Below, piece after piece: positions 1-7,924 of a stretch of DNA of 64,000 bases. The stretch covers positions 4,526,001-4,590,000 of the forward strand of contig NC_019745.1 of the NCBI RefSeq assembly GCF_000317555.1. The letters run 5' to 3'. This stretch comes from Gloeocapsa sp. PCC 7428. Lineage in GTDB: Bacteria; Cyanobacteriota; Cyanobacteriia; Cyanobacteriales; Chroococcidiopsidaceae. Under the pieces are notes generated by a model, which worked only from the letters and a program-made list of their open reading frames with translations, made no database searches and was not told the DNA's origin. The position numbers and the translations under genes are program-made. Within the stretch, counting starts at the first letter, position 1. The number at the start of each line of letters is the position of its first letter.

Positions 1-250
1 TCATTTCTGGTGCGCCACCAGTCAGATCGACAATTTCAATCTCAGGAAAATTTTGAATAACTTGAATGAGTTGTTCGCAAACTTCGGGAGACAGTTCTTC
101 AGTACGTTTGGGTCCTGCTTCGACATGGCAATGCATACAAGCTAAGTTACAACGCTTACCCAAATTAATTTGTAGTACTTTGATTTTGCTTTTAGTTAAA
201 GTTGAGCAAAGCTTTGATTTGAAGGGTGTTACTGATAGAGTTTGTGTCAT
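1..250 (-). CDS. arsS: Arsenosugar biosynthesis radical SAM protein ArsS (N-terminal part, cut by window edge)
   Basis: The reverse strand from an ATG at 250 is open to the window edge and gives 83 residues. They contain the radical SAM cysteine motif CNLACMHC at about residues 35-42, followed by HVEAGP, and a later DLTGGAPEM. This cluster and its continuation are typical of ArsS, which adds the sugar precursor to dimethylated arsenic using S-adenosylmethionine and a 4Fe-4S cluster. The gene lies 115 bases downstream of arsM on the same strand, the usual cyanobacterial order. The C-terminal three quarters lie outside the window. Family assignment rests on the motif and on the neighbour. Confidence 0.85.
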   Translation of the reverse strand, partial: MTQTLSVTPFKSKLCSTLTKSKIKVLQINLGKRCNLACMHCHVEAGPKRTEELSPEVCEQLIQVIQNFPEIEIVDLTGGAPEM

Positions 251-279
251 GATTGTGTGAAAATATTATGGATAGCTTT

Positions 280-325
280 GCGACTGAAGTCGCAGCTTTA
301 TAGACTAAGCCCACCTCCGTGGGCT
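280..325. repeat. Double-hairpin REP-like element between arsM and arsS
   Basis: Two short perfect inverted repeats follow each other: GCGACT/AGTCGC (280-285 with 288-293) and AGCCCAC/GTGGGCT (308-314 with 319-325, loop CTCC). The wording (tgaagtcgc, cccac-cc-gtggg) resembles dispersed intergenic repeats common in filamentous and related cyanobacteria. It sits in the arsM-arsS spacer, where it could attenuate or stabilise the transcript. No T-run follows it, so it is not a clear terminator. Confidence 0.6.
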
Positions 326-365
326 AATTAAATTTTCTATAAAACTATGAAAATAGGTGTTGCAA

Positions 366-1334
366 TCAACAGCAACCACCACCGACGTAATGCCAAGTTG
401 ATTCGGTAATCATAACTTCTTGTTGTAGCAACGAGCCGAGTTTAGCTGCGGTTTTATCGCAGACAACGGCTGGTACTCCACGTTGTAAAATGTGACCGTT
501 AGCGTCATCAAAAAACTCTTCTTTGCCGCAATATATAGCGGTTTTACCGGTAAAAATACACGCTCCATCTTCGGGAATTGGTACTTTAAAAGCGACAGAA
601 TCGAGACTTTCTAAAAGTAAATTTGCTTCTAAATTGTAAGTGTCGCGATCTAACAATCGATAAGGACGACGCGCCCGAATTTCTACTTGACCAAAGCCAG
701 CATCAACGATTTTTTCAATATACTGTTCGTAAGTAAGTGCGCCTGATAAACACATTGCGCGTAATCGCTCGTCTTGTTGTAGATGTGTAGGAATAGGACG
801 AGTAGCGATCGGGTCACTCATTTGCAATCTTCCACCAGGTTTTAACACTCGAAATGCTTCTTTGAGTGCTTGCGAAAGGTCGTCTGGTGCAAAAATATTA
901 AATAAACAATTCTGGGCAACGACATCAACCGAAGCATCCGCAACGGGTAAACTAAAGGCATCACCTTCGCGAATCTCGACAAAGCTAGAATCAAACCAAG
1001 AGTTCTGTTGTGCAGCAATCTCTAAATTCCGCTTTGCAGCCAAACGCATTGCTGCAACAGGTTCTACTGCAATCACGCCACCAGGACGACGCGAGAAATA
1101 GGCAAACTGTAAAGCTTCTAAACCACCGCCTACACCAACATAAAGTACCGTTGGTTGATTGACGAGTTCAGCCGGATGAACTGTCGTTCCACAACCATAG
1201 TTCATTTCTTGCATTTGCGATGGAATCTTGAGTCCAGGAAATTGCAAAGGACTGCTTTGCACGCAACAAAGCCCAACTTCAGGAGTTTCGGCAACTTCAC
1301 TATAAAATTGCGCTGCGGTTTCTAAATAGCTCAT
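366..1334 (-). CDS. arsM: Arsenosugar biosynthesis arsenite methyltransferase ArsM
   Basis: This 322-residue class I SAM-dependent methyltransferase has the glycine-rich SAM loop VGVGGGLEAL near residue 67 and the acidic EPVAAM at the end of the next strand. The post-I region GDAFSLPVADASVDVV and the motif LKPGGRLQMSD follow. Cysteines suited to binding As(III) are present: a CC pair at about residues 23-24, a further Cys in NYGCGTT, and a GGGCC C-terminus. ArsM methylates arsenite stepwise to mono- and dimethyl forms in the cytoplasm. The start ATG at 1334 gives the family's usual N-terminus. It is followed on the same strand by arsS, so the pair probably makes arsenosugar. Confidence 0.88.
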   Translation of the reverse strand: MSYLETAAQFYSEVAETPEVGLCCVQSSPLQFPGLKIPSQMQEMNYGCGTTVHPAELVNQPTVLYVGVGGGLEALQFAYFSRRPGGVIAVEPVAAMRLAAKRNLEIAAQQNSWFDSSFVEIREGDAFSLPVADASVDVVAQNCLFNIFAPDDLSQALKEAFRVLKPGGRLQMSDPIATRPIPTHLQQDERLRAMCLSGALTYEQYIEKIVDAGFGQVEIRARRPYRLLDRDTYNLEANLLLESLDSVAFKVPIPEDGACIFTGKTAIYCGKEEFFDDANGHILQRGVPAVVCDKTAAKLGSLLQQEVMITESTWHYVGGGCC

Positions 1335-1457
1335 TCACTTTCAACTGTTCCAGCGTTTTAATTCTAGCGAGGACAGCAATCATGAAGTATATAGAAATGA
1401 TATAAAAGTAAATTGAATGAGGTCATGGGTAATCGGTCACAGCTATTCCAATGACCC

Positions 1458-1478
1458 ATTACCAGTTACCAATTACCA
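1458..1478. repeat. Heptanucleotide tandem repeat (STRR-like), 3 units
   Basis: Three 7-base units (ATTACCA, GTTACCA, ATTACCA) stand in tandem between arsM and the sugar permease. A related GGGTAAT lies in inverse sense at 1427-1433. Related heptads occur at 60623-60658. Short tandemly repeated heptanucleotides are a known feature of cyanobacterial intergenic DNA. Confidence 0.6.
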
Positions 1479-1487
1479 CTTATTTAC

Positions 1488-2390
1488 TTAATCTGACTCT
1501 TCACTCCAAGTCCGCAACTGTAAATAAACCAAGATGAGTGCAACTGCTAAAAGTACCGTAGCAGCAGCAGCAGCGTAACCAAAATCAAATTGCGCAAAAG
1601 CTTCTTGGTAAATATAGTAAACCAATAAATTAGTCGAATTTAAAGGACCTCCCCCTGTAACAACATAAACTTGCTCAAAACTTCGTAGCGTAAATATCGC
1701 GGTTGTGATCGTTGCAAATATCAGGGTTGGTCGCAATCCTGGTAGAGTGATATGCCAAAACTGTTGCCAAGCATTAGCGCCGTCAATTTCGGCGGCTTCA
1801 TAGCGACTCGGTGGAATTGCTTGTAATCCAGCCAGGAAGACGACCATATTGAAACCTAATTGCTTCCAGATGCTGAGTAAAATCAAAACGGGCATTGCCC
1901 AAGTAGTACTTCCTAGCCAAGGAATTGGTTCGATGCCAAAAGAACCTAAAAATGCATTTACAGGACCATTTGTTTGAAATAACCAACGAAATCCTAATCC
2001 TGCTGCGACTAAAGAGGTGATTGAGGGCAGAAAATACGCACTGCGAAAGAAATCTCGTAAGATAACAGCACGGTTTAAAAGTGCGGCTAGTCCTAAAGGA
2101 ATGATTAAACTAGGAATCACTGTGGCAATGGTGAAGTAAGCTGTATTTCCCAGAACTTGCCAAAAATCAGGATTGAGAATTAAGCGCAAGTAGTTTCTTA
2201 AACCAACCCAGCGAATCCCTGCTGAGGTAAAACTACCAGTGGTAAAACTGAGATAAAACAAATAGGCGATTGGGTATAGCAGAAATATTCCCAAAATAAT
2301 CGCTGCTGGGGCGAGAAAAACCCACGCCGCGATCGCATCATTATCCAACCACGATTTACTATATCGAGGAGTGTTTTTATTACCCCGCAT
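1488..2390 (-). CDS. Carbohydrate ABC transporter permease (MalF/UgpA type)
   Basis: This 300-residue protein has about six hydrophobic segments and the inner-membrane-permease EAA loop near residues 197-216 (EAAEIDGANAW followed by FWHITLPGLRP), which docks to the ATPase. The N-terminal segment with LAPAAIILGIFLLYPI is typical of the MalF/UgpA/GgtC branch of binding-protein-dependent sugar importers. No second permease, ATPase or binding protein adjoins it. Two sugar-binding lipoproteins lie about 59 kb away at 60755-63467, but a link is only possible. It starts at 2390, just 3 bases from the divergent purN start, so its promoter must lie inside purN or one of the two starts is wrong. Confidence 0.85.
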   Translation of the reverse strand: MRGNKNTPRYSKSWLDNDAIAAWVFLAPAAIILGIFLLYPIAYLFYLSFTTGSFTSAGIRWVGLRNYLRLILNPDFWQVLGNTAYFTIATVIPSLIIPLGLAALLNRAVILRDFFRSAYFLPSITSLVAAGLGFRWLFQTNGPVNAFLGSFGIEPIPWLGSTTWAMPVLILLSIWKQLGFNMVVFLAGLQAIPPSRYEAAEIDGANAWQQFWHITLPGLRPTLIFATITTAIFTLRSFEQVYVVTGGGPLNSTNLLVYYIYQEAFAQFDFGYAAAAATVLLAVALILVYLQLRTWSEESD

Positions 2391-2393
2391 TCG

Positions 2394-3062
2394 ATGTCCA
2401 GCAATTTAGATCGATTTAGCCTTGATTCTACTCTGAGTCTAGTTTCTCCCTCAGTATCACCACGCGACATAACACTAAAAGTTCCGCTAAAACTCGGAAT
2501 TCTCGCCTCTGGTAATGGTAGTAACTTTGCAGCCGTTGCGGATGCGATCGCGCAAGGAAAACTCAACGCTCAAATCCAAGTTCTGATTTACAATAACCCA
2601 GAAGCGAAAGCCGCAAAACGTGCCCTACAGCGAAACATCCCAGCAATTTTGTTAAACCACCGCGATTTTGCCTCTAGAGAAGACCTAGATGCGCAAATTG
2701 TCAAGACTTTACGCGAATATAATGTCGAATGGGTAATTATGGCAGGATGGATGCGTATTGTCACTCCAGTTTTGATCAATGCTTTCCCCAATCGAATCAT
2801 TAATATTCACCCTAGTTTGCTACCCAGCTTTAAAGGTGTCCGCGCCATTGAACAAGCATTAGCTGCAAAAGTGAAAATTACAGGCTGTACCGCCCACTTT
2901 GTCAGTCTCGAAGTAGATAGCGGTACGATTTTGGTTCAAGCCGCCGTGCCAGTCTTACCCGACGATACCCCAGAAACGCTTCACGCGCGGATTCAAGTTC
3001 AAGAACATCGAATTTTACCGCAGGCGATCGCCCTTGCAGCCTCCAGCATCAATAGTATTTGA
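2394..3062 (+). CDS. purN: Phosphoribosylglycinamide formyltransferase PurN
   Basis: GAR transformylase, which transfers formyl from 10-formyl-tetrahydrofolate to GAR in purine synthesis. The core begins at about residue 32 with LKLGILASGNGSNF. The catalytic elements follow: MAGWMRIV, then NIHPSLLPSFKG (Asn and His of the active site) and GCTAHFV, then the DSGTILVQ segment with the catalytic Asp. The 222-residue length is slightly above the bacterial norm because of a roughly 30-residue N-terminal extension, which is common in cyanobacteria. ATG 2394 is the only upstream ATG. It nearly abuts the divergent permease start, so a later non-ATG start near the core cannot be excluded. Confidence 0.92.
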   Translation: MSSNLDRFSLDSTLSLVSPSVSPRDITLKVPLKLGILASGNGSNFAAVADAIAQGKLNAQIQVLIYNNPEAKAAKRALQRNIPAILLNHRDFASREDLDAQIVKTLREYNVEWVIMAGWMRIVTPVLINAFPNRIINIHPSLLPSFKGVRAIEQALAAKVKITGCTAHFVSLEVDSGTILVQAAVPVLPDDTPETLHARIQVQEHRILPQAIALAASSINSI

Positions 3063-3154
3063 AAACTTGAAATTAAAATGATTTGTCATAACCAGAAAAA
3101 CCGATTAGATTACTCAGATTATCTGTTGATACGTAACCTTACTGTTGTCACGTA

Positions 3155-4084
3155 TTAACGCGCGTGCATCAAGTTTTCTTCAATCAGGGTGCGATTTATG
3201 AAAGCCGCAGCAGTTGCGCCACTGGTAACTGCTACAGTAATTTGCGAAAACAGAGTAGATGTATCACCAACAGCATAAACTCCAGCAACAGAGGTTTGTT
3301 GATCCTCAGCAACTTCTACAAGCTTATTTTCAGTCAACTCACATCCTAGCTTTGCGGCTAAGTCACTATGCTGTTGCAGTTGAGGGCGCAGGAAAATACC
3401 TCGACGTGGGATTGCTTCGCCGTTTGCTAACACAATCTCTGTCAGCAATCCATTCTTATGCTCAAGACGGGCGATTTTTTCTTCGCGCAGTTCAATTCCC
3501 CAGCTAACTAATCGTTGGCGCTGTGCATCACTTAATTCAGCAGAACCATCCGAACAAAGAATTAAATCGCGGCTCCAGCCTGTAAGCATTAATGCCATTT
3601 CAAATGCGGCTTCGCCTTTACCATAGATCGCTAGAGGTTGATCTCGAACTTCCCAACCATGACAATAGGGACAGTGAAAAATGCTGTTTCCCCAAAGTTC
3701 AGCAAATCCTTCAATTGCAGGTAAAATATCTTTTACGCCTGTAGCTAATAGTAGCTTTCGAGAAGTAAATTGAGCATCATTGTTGAGAGTAACTTGAAAT
3801 TGATTGCCTAAATTCCTAGCATCAATGACTTCTCCCATCTGAAACTTTACGCCATCATAAAGATGTAATTGCTCGCGTCCGATTTGCAACAGTTCTAAGG
3901 GCGCGATTCCATCGCGTGAGAAAAAACTATGCGCAGTATGAGACACGGCGTTGCGTGGTTTGCCAGCATCGATAATGAAAACACGTCTACGCGATCGCCC
4001 TAATACAAGAGCCGCGCTTAACCCTGCGGGACCTGCGCCAACGATAATAACATCAAAGTGATTTGCTGGTGATTGAGCATTCAT
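3155..4084 (-). CDS. Thioredoxin reductase-like NAD(P)/FAD-dependent oxidoreductase
   Basis: This 309-residue flavoprotein has the FAD-binding loop VGAGPAGLSAAL near residue 16, the redox-active pair in FHCPYCHGWE (CxxC, about residue 145), a GKGEAAFE NAD(P)-side glycine motif and the C-terminal FAD motif YAVGDTST. This is the two-domain thioredoxin reductase fold. The CPYCHGWE variant is typical of a branch of thioredoxin-reductase-like proteins whose partner is often unknown. Whether it reduces thioredoxin cannot be told from sequence. It lies downstream of an AraC-type regulator on the same strand with a 198-base spacer, so it probably has its own promoter. Confidence 0.8.
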   Translation of the reverse strand: MNAQSPANHFDVIIVGAGPAGLSAALVLGRSRRRVFIIDAGKPRNAVSHTAHSFFSRDGIAPLELLQIGREQLHLYDGVKFQMGEVIDARNLGNQFQVTLNNDAQFTSRKLLLATGVKDILPAIEGFAELWGNSIFHCPYCHGWEVRDQPLAIYGKGEAAFEMALMLTGWSRDLILCSDGSAELSDAQRQRLVSWGIELREEKIARLEHKNGLLTEIVLANGEAIPRRGIFLRPQLQQHSDLAAKLGCELTENKLVEVAEDQQTSVAGVYAVGDTSTLFSQITVAVTSGATAAAFINRTLIEENLMHAR

Positions 4085-4172
4085 AGCTTGTTTGAATGTT
4101 AATTTTGCTAATGTTCAGCGGGTAGCAGACTAAAGCTGCAACAATGATTCCGAGAGAGACAAGAACTTTTCG

Positions 4173-4193
4173 ACGAGACAGTCGTAGTCTCGT
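4173..4193. promoter_or_regulatory. Inverted repeat between the AraC gene and the thioredoxin-reductase-like gene
   Basis: ACGAGAC (4173-4179) and GTCTCGT (4187-4193) form a perfect 7-base inverted repeat with a 7-base loop. It is about 90 bases upstream of the flavoprotein start and 90 bases after the AraC stop. With no T-run it could be an operator or a weak transcript-end structure. The role is unproven. Confidence 0.3.
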
Positions 4194-4282
4194 TGTGTGC
4201 TAATTGCCATAACATCATGTTGTGACAGTTCTCAGAATATCGAGTGCATATCAATGTGGCTACAAACTTCTTGCCCAGTTTG

Positions 4283-5167
4283 TCAAAAACTTGCCCCTAT
4301 AGTTGTTCGATACACGCTAGGAGTGACTGTAGTCAATCGACGAAACGTAGCCGTAAAGTGACTCTGACTTGCAAATCCAAGTTGATAACTGATATCTGCA
4401 ATTGATAATTGTGTCTCGCTTAAGAGCTTCTTAGCCCTTTCAATTCTTTGAGAAAGTAAATATTGATGAGGAGAAAGACCCGTAGACTGTTTGAACGCTC
4501 GTGCAAAGCGATATTGACTCATCTGCACAACATTTGCAAGTTCGCTCAGTGTTACATTTTGTTCAAGCTGGTCGTCGATATAGGCAATTATGTGTTCTAG
4601 TTTCTGAATTGGAAGTTTAGCACTCGCATCTTCAAACGGAATACAAGTTGTTGAATAGTGCTTAATCAAATGATTTGCAAGAACATGAATTACTGATTCA
4701 ATATATAAAAGCCTTGGTACTCGCAGTTGAAATTCTCCACGCAAGTCTATTCCAAGCTGACGAACTAACGGATCTTGCGCTGCCCACTTCTCAACAATTT
4801 CAATCTTTTGATTGCCCAACTCATCAGCAATTTGCTCAAGTAAGATAGGTTCAAAATTAATAACTATCATTTCCTGTTTGCTTTCTAGCAGGGTTTCATG
4901 AGGTAAGTTTGCAGGTAGAATCGAAACGTGTCCGGCTTGAACGTGTTGTTGCTTGCGTTGACCTGTTGCAGTTTGCCAAGTTGCGTGAAATGAAGAGTTT
5001 GCAAGCGGAATAGAAATTTTGACATGAGGATCGGTGTGTTCTGGAAAATGATTTGGATTGCTACAGGCGTAGGAAACACCGCTACCATTCAAGCGTACCG
5101 TTTGCTCAAAAATCGGCTGTGGCGGATTTTCGCCAGGAATTTGACAAAGTAGGCTATCTGATTGCAT
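4283..5167 (-). CDS. AraC family transcriptional regulator
   Basis: This 294-residue regulator has a cupin-like N-terminal half (HTDPHVKISIPL; HVSILPANLPHETLL) and a C-terminal AraC-type double helix-turn-helix. The first helix pair lies in VTLSELANVVQMSQYRFARAF and the second in LSIADISYQLGFASQSHFT, followed by the signature FRRLTTVTPSVYR. It probably senses a small ligand through the N-terminal domain and acts on nearby genes. The flavoprotein just downstream and the ACT/PaiB genes upstream are the obvious candidates, which is inference from position. Confidence 0.85.
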   Translation of the reverse strand: MQSDSLLCQIPGENPPQPIFEQTVRLNGSGVSYACSNPNHFPEHTDPHVKISIPLANSSFHATWQTATGQRKQQHVQAGHVSILPANLPHETLLESKQEMIVINFEPILLEQIADELGNQKIEIVEKWAAQDPLVRQLGIDLRGEFQLRVPRLLYIESVIHVLANHLIKHYSTTCIPFEDASAKLPIQKLEHIIAYIDDQLEQNVTLSELANVVQMSQYRFARAFKQSTGLSPHQYLLSQRIERAKKLLSETQLSIADISYQLGFASQSHFTATFRRLTTVTPSVYRTTIGASF

Positions 5168-5222
5168 AAGCTTCGCAAGTTGGGTGCAAAAAATTAAGAT
5201 TAGCCTGCGGTAATGTAACTAA

Positions 5223-5621
5223 TTACGGTGTCGAGAACTCTTGCAACAGCCTCATGACTTTACACGCTCGTGCCGCTGGAATGAATAAGTGGTCGTGATA
5301 ATATGCTGAAACTAGGTTGACACTAATGCCATATTGTGCAAGTTTACTAGTAATCGTCGCTAGAAATCCTACAGCATCGAGGCTAGAGTGAACTGATAGT
5401 GTTACCATCCGAAAAACTGACGAATAAGAAATATCCGCAGCATCCGCGCGATCGCGCCTTACTATCAGTGTTAGTCCTTCATCTTCGCGAAATACACAGA
5501 TAGGCTCAAGTTTCAAATAACTATTATCGTGATGATTCACACTGCAAAAAACGTATTCTTCATCACGCAAAATCGGATTCATTGATCGGAGTAAAACTGC
5601 TAAATTCGTTTCACCTGACAT
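5223..5621 (-). CDS. ACT domain-containing protein
   Basis: A 132-residue protein with two ACT-like halves. The N-terminal part has LRSMNPILRDEEYVFCSV and the C-terminal part has FRMVTLSVHSSLDAVGFLATITSKLAQYGISVN, the typical ACT ligand-binding turn in which Val-Gly-Phe precedes a helix. Small stand-alone proteins of this type are thought to bind amino acids and regulate partners. Its stop is 55 bases past the AraC start, and it begins 17 bases after the stop of the PaiB-like gene, so PaiB and ACT are probably co-transcribed. Substrate unknown. Confidence 0.75.
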   Translation of the reverse strand: MSGETNLAVLLRSMNPILRDEEYVFCSVNHHDNSYLKLEPICVFREDEGLTLIVRRDRADAADISYSSVFRMVTLSVHSSLDAVGFLATITSKLAQYGISVNLVSAYYHDHLFIPAARACKVMRLLQEFSTP

Positions 5622-5638
5622 TAAAACAATATCTTTTA

Positions 5639-6268
5639 TTACTCATTTTTCTCGATGTTCTGTTTCATTTGTGTACCAATAGCACGAGTAGCTGCATCTG
5701 AACTCTTTAAAAGTTCCTTTGATACATTCTGCTGATCAGTTTGACTACGGTTTTGACTAAGTTTGTACTTACCCTCCAAGCGCGTCACTGTCATTTCAAA
5801 TCCTACAATGCCATTCATCATCCCTTCACGAAATCCATCGGATAAACCATGCCAATGTAATTTATATTCAGCTTCATAGGTATCGATCATGTCATTGATC
5901 ATTTTGTCCACTGATTGTGGTGTGTTATTGAACGTCATAATTTTGGGAATACCATACGCATGAACTGCAATATAGTTCCAAGTTGGTACGCTCTCGTGTT
6001 TTTCATACAAGGTAGGAGAAATGTAAGCGTGTGCTCCAGTAAAGATAGCTAGTGATTCTGCCGTATCAAAAGCTTGCCACTGCGGATTTTGCTTCGCAAG
6101 ATGACCGCTCAATTTAACAACATCTTCCTGCAATGTCACAACAAGCGGGATGTGAGAAGCGCACGGCACACCATCTACAATTGATACCAAAGTAGCGAAA
6201 CTATTGGTTCTCATAAAAGAAACCAGTTTATCTACATTGTCTTCTTGAAAAGCTGTTGGTCTGTACAT
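5639..6268 (-). CDS. FMN-binding negative transcriptional regulator, PaiB family
   Basis: A 209-residue split-barrel flavin-binding protein. It begins with MYRPTAFQEDN, then has SFATLVSIVDGVPCASHIPLV, HLAKQNPQW and VPTWNYIAVHAYG, all characteristic of the PaiB/FMN-binding family. Bacillus PaiB was described as a repressor of sporulation and protease genes, but many homologues are simply flavin-dependent oxidoreductase-like. It heads a probable two-gene unit with the ACT protein. Confidence 0.85.
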   Translation of the reverse strand: MYRPTAFQEDNVDKLVSFMRTNSFATLVSIVDGVPCASHIPLVVTLQEDVVKLSGHLAKQNPQWQAFDTAESLAIFTGAHAYISPTLYEKHESVPTWNYIAVHAYGIPKIMTFNNTPQSVDKMINDMIDTYEAEYKLHWHGLSDGFREGMMNGIVGFEMTVTRLEGKYKLSQNRSQTDQQNVSKELLKSSDAATRAIGTQMKQNIEKNE

Positions 6269-6490
6269 GGCGATCTAGATTTTTGTTAGTCTCTTGAAGA
6301 TGATAACGAGAGAATTTTTGAGTTGACTATAGCGGTTAGCAGATTCTTCTATTAGCCATTAGCTTCTTTAAAAGCTTGAACGCGCAATGCATTTAATAAG
6401 TATATTTGTTCTAACCTAAATACGTCTTGCTATAATTAACGGTATTGAGCAGCTAGGAACCTTTGTATTCACACCAACCAATCTATGCCA

Positions 6491-7618
6491 TCACTCCAAC
6501 GAAGTGTTAGATAGCGGATTTGACAGAACTTGCGTAGATTGGACGACACGTTCAATATGCTCAAAAACTTCATCCCTGACCCGAGCGCTAATTGCATAGT
6601 ACTGGAGTTTTGCCAAAAATGTGCCAAAGGAGAGTTCTGGACATAATGCACTTACTGATCTAACAAAAGAAACAAGATCAACAAAAATGACATTGACACC
6701 TCTTGTGAGCAAAGCAGTCTTTGCAACTTGCTCAAGCGATGCGATACACGCTCCATTTACTCCAATAACGAACGTAATTGATTTTAAGCCGTATTGACTT
6801 GCTTTGAACGCAGCATGATCAACATCCTGCTGACCGAACTGCTTATCTTTAACCTCAACTGCCACAAAAATTCGACCATTCTTCTTGATGTCGATATCTG
6901 CCACTTCATTCGAGGAAGCACCACTTTGATTAATCGGATGGACAATGATCTCAAAACCTTCAAACTGGTCAAAATATGTTGATAGGATAGTCCCTGTCAC
7001 AATTGCAGCAACCTGACCCTCAATTGACCTTGTAGCAAATGCAGTGACAAATTCAATAATTTTTAAGTGAGAGTCTGCTGAGTCGGCAAGTTGAGAAGGC
7101 TCAAATCGTGCAATTTGTCTTTTAATTGCATACTTCAAGGCAACACAAAGACTATTAAAAGCCTGCTCAGACGTTTTTATCTCGGACAGTACGTTATGCA
7201 GTATCAGTAGAAGTTCTCGATCCCTACCAGCCCTCACAGCATTTGATGGGGAGATTGTTGGAAAGCGGGCAGGCTTATTGAGAAATGGCTCGTTTGAACC
7301 TCCCAGCGAACGATTTAGTAATTTACGCTCAAGCGGTACCACCACTCGATGACATAAGCTACGGGCATCATATGCCCCTTCAACATCAGCACCTGCTTGA
7401 AGCGCAAGGGCATTGATCTTCTGGTTGGTTGCTTTTGCTAAAAGAGCAGTCACAAGAATGTATCTGAAAGTGAGATGTTTGCCTTCAATGATTGTTCTGA
7501 TCTCAATATCCCATCCTGTCGCTGGGGTTTTTCTAGACTCATCTTGTGCAATTGCGATCGCTTCTTGAAAAAGTTGCTTGGCGGCTGTTTGATCTACAGT
7601 TGGTTTTGAGAAGCTCAT
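6491..7618 (-). CDS. Type II restriction endonuclease, SacI family
   Basis: A 375-residue protein resembling the SacI restriction enzyme family, with the conserved block LALQAGADVEGAYDARSLCH at about residues 71-90. A PD-(D/E)xK nuclease core is visible: Asp241/Asp243 in VADIDI, then Glu255-Val-Lys257 in FVAVEVKDK. SacI itself cuts GAGCTC; whether this homologue has the same specificity is inference. The gene is only 2 bases downstream of the HTH controller-like gene and both diverge from the cytosine methylase, a classical restriction-modification layout. Apparently intact. Confidence 0.82.
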   Translation of the reverse strand: MSFSKPTVDQTAAKQLFQEAIAIAQDESRKTPATGWDIEIRTIIEGKHLTFRYILVTALLAKATNQKINALALQAGADVEGAYDARSLCHRVVVPLERKLLNRSLGGSNEPFLNKPARFPTISPSNAVRAGRDRELLLILHNVLSEIKTSEQAFNSLCVALKYAIKRQIARFEPSQLADSADSHLKIIEFVTAFATRSIEGQVAAIVTGTILSTYFDQFEGFEIIVHPINQSGASSNEVADIDIKKNGRIFVAVEVKDKQFGQQDVDHAAFKASQYGLKSITFVIGVNGACIASLEQVAKTALLTRGVNVIFVDLVSFVRSVSALCPELSFGTFLAKLQYYAISARVRDEVFEHIERVVQSTQVLSNPLSNTSLE

Positions 7619-7620
7619 GC

Positions 7621-7878
7621 TTAGTCTGAATTAGCAAACTGTGCAAAGAATTCAGCAGGATCAGTATCTGTAGCCCGAACCCATCTTAATGCTTCTAGAA
7701 TGTCGATTCGACGTTCCCGACGCTCGATCTTGGAAATGTCAGGTTGTGTCAAGCCGATTTCCTGAGCAATTGCTTTTTGAGAAAGTTTCGCTTTTTCTCT
7801 TAAGGCAACCAGCCCAGCAACGATCCTGTGATATTCGGGATCGTGAATACTTGAGATAGACTGCTTTTGACTTTCCAT
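7621..7878 (-). CDS. XRE-family HTH protein, probable controller (C) protein of the restriction-modification system
   Basis: An 85-residue single-domain helix-turn-helix protein. LSQKAIAQEIGLTQPDISKIE (residues about 32-52) is a canonical XRE DNA-binding unit, followed by RRERRIDILEALRW. C proteins of this size commonly sit directly upstream of the endonuclease gene and delay its expression until the host DNA is methylated. Here the spacing to the endonuclease start is 2 bases, and the methylase starts divergently 46 bases away. An inverted repeat overlapping the start is a candidate operator. Confidence 0.8.
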   Translation of the reverse strand: MESQKQSISSIHDPEYHRIVAGLVALREKAKLSQKAIAQEIGLTQPDISKIERRERRIDILEALRWVRATDTDPAEFFAQFANSD

Positions 7879-7910
7879 AATTCAGATATTGATTTGGAAA
7901 AGTAATTATG
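7876..7910. promoter_or_regulatory. Candidate operator in the C/methylase divergent promoter region
   Basis: CATAATT (7876-7882) and AATTATG (7904-7910) are perfect inverted copies separated by 21 bases and fill almost all the space between the divergent starts of the C gene (7878) and the methylase (7925). This is the expected place for a controller-protein site. It does not match a C-box consensus that I can recall. Confidence 0.4.
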
Positions 7911-7924
7911 CCAAAATCGCATAC

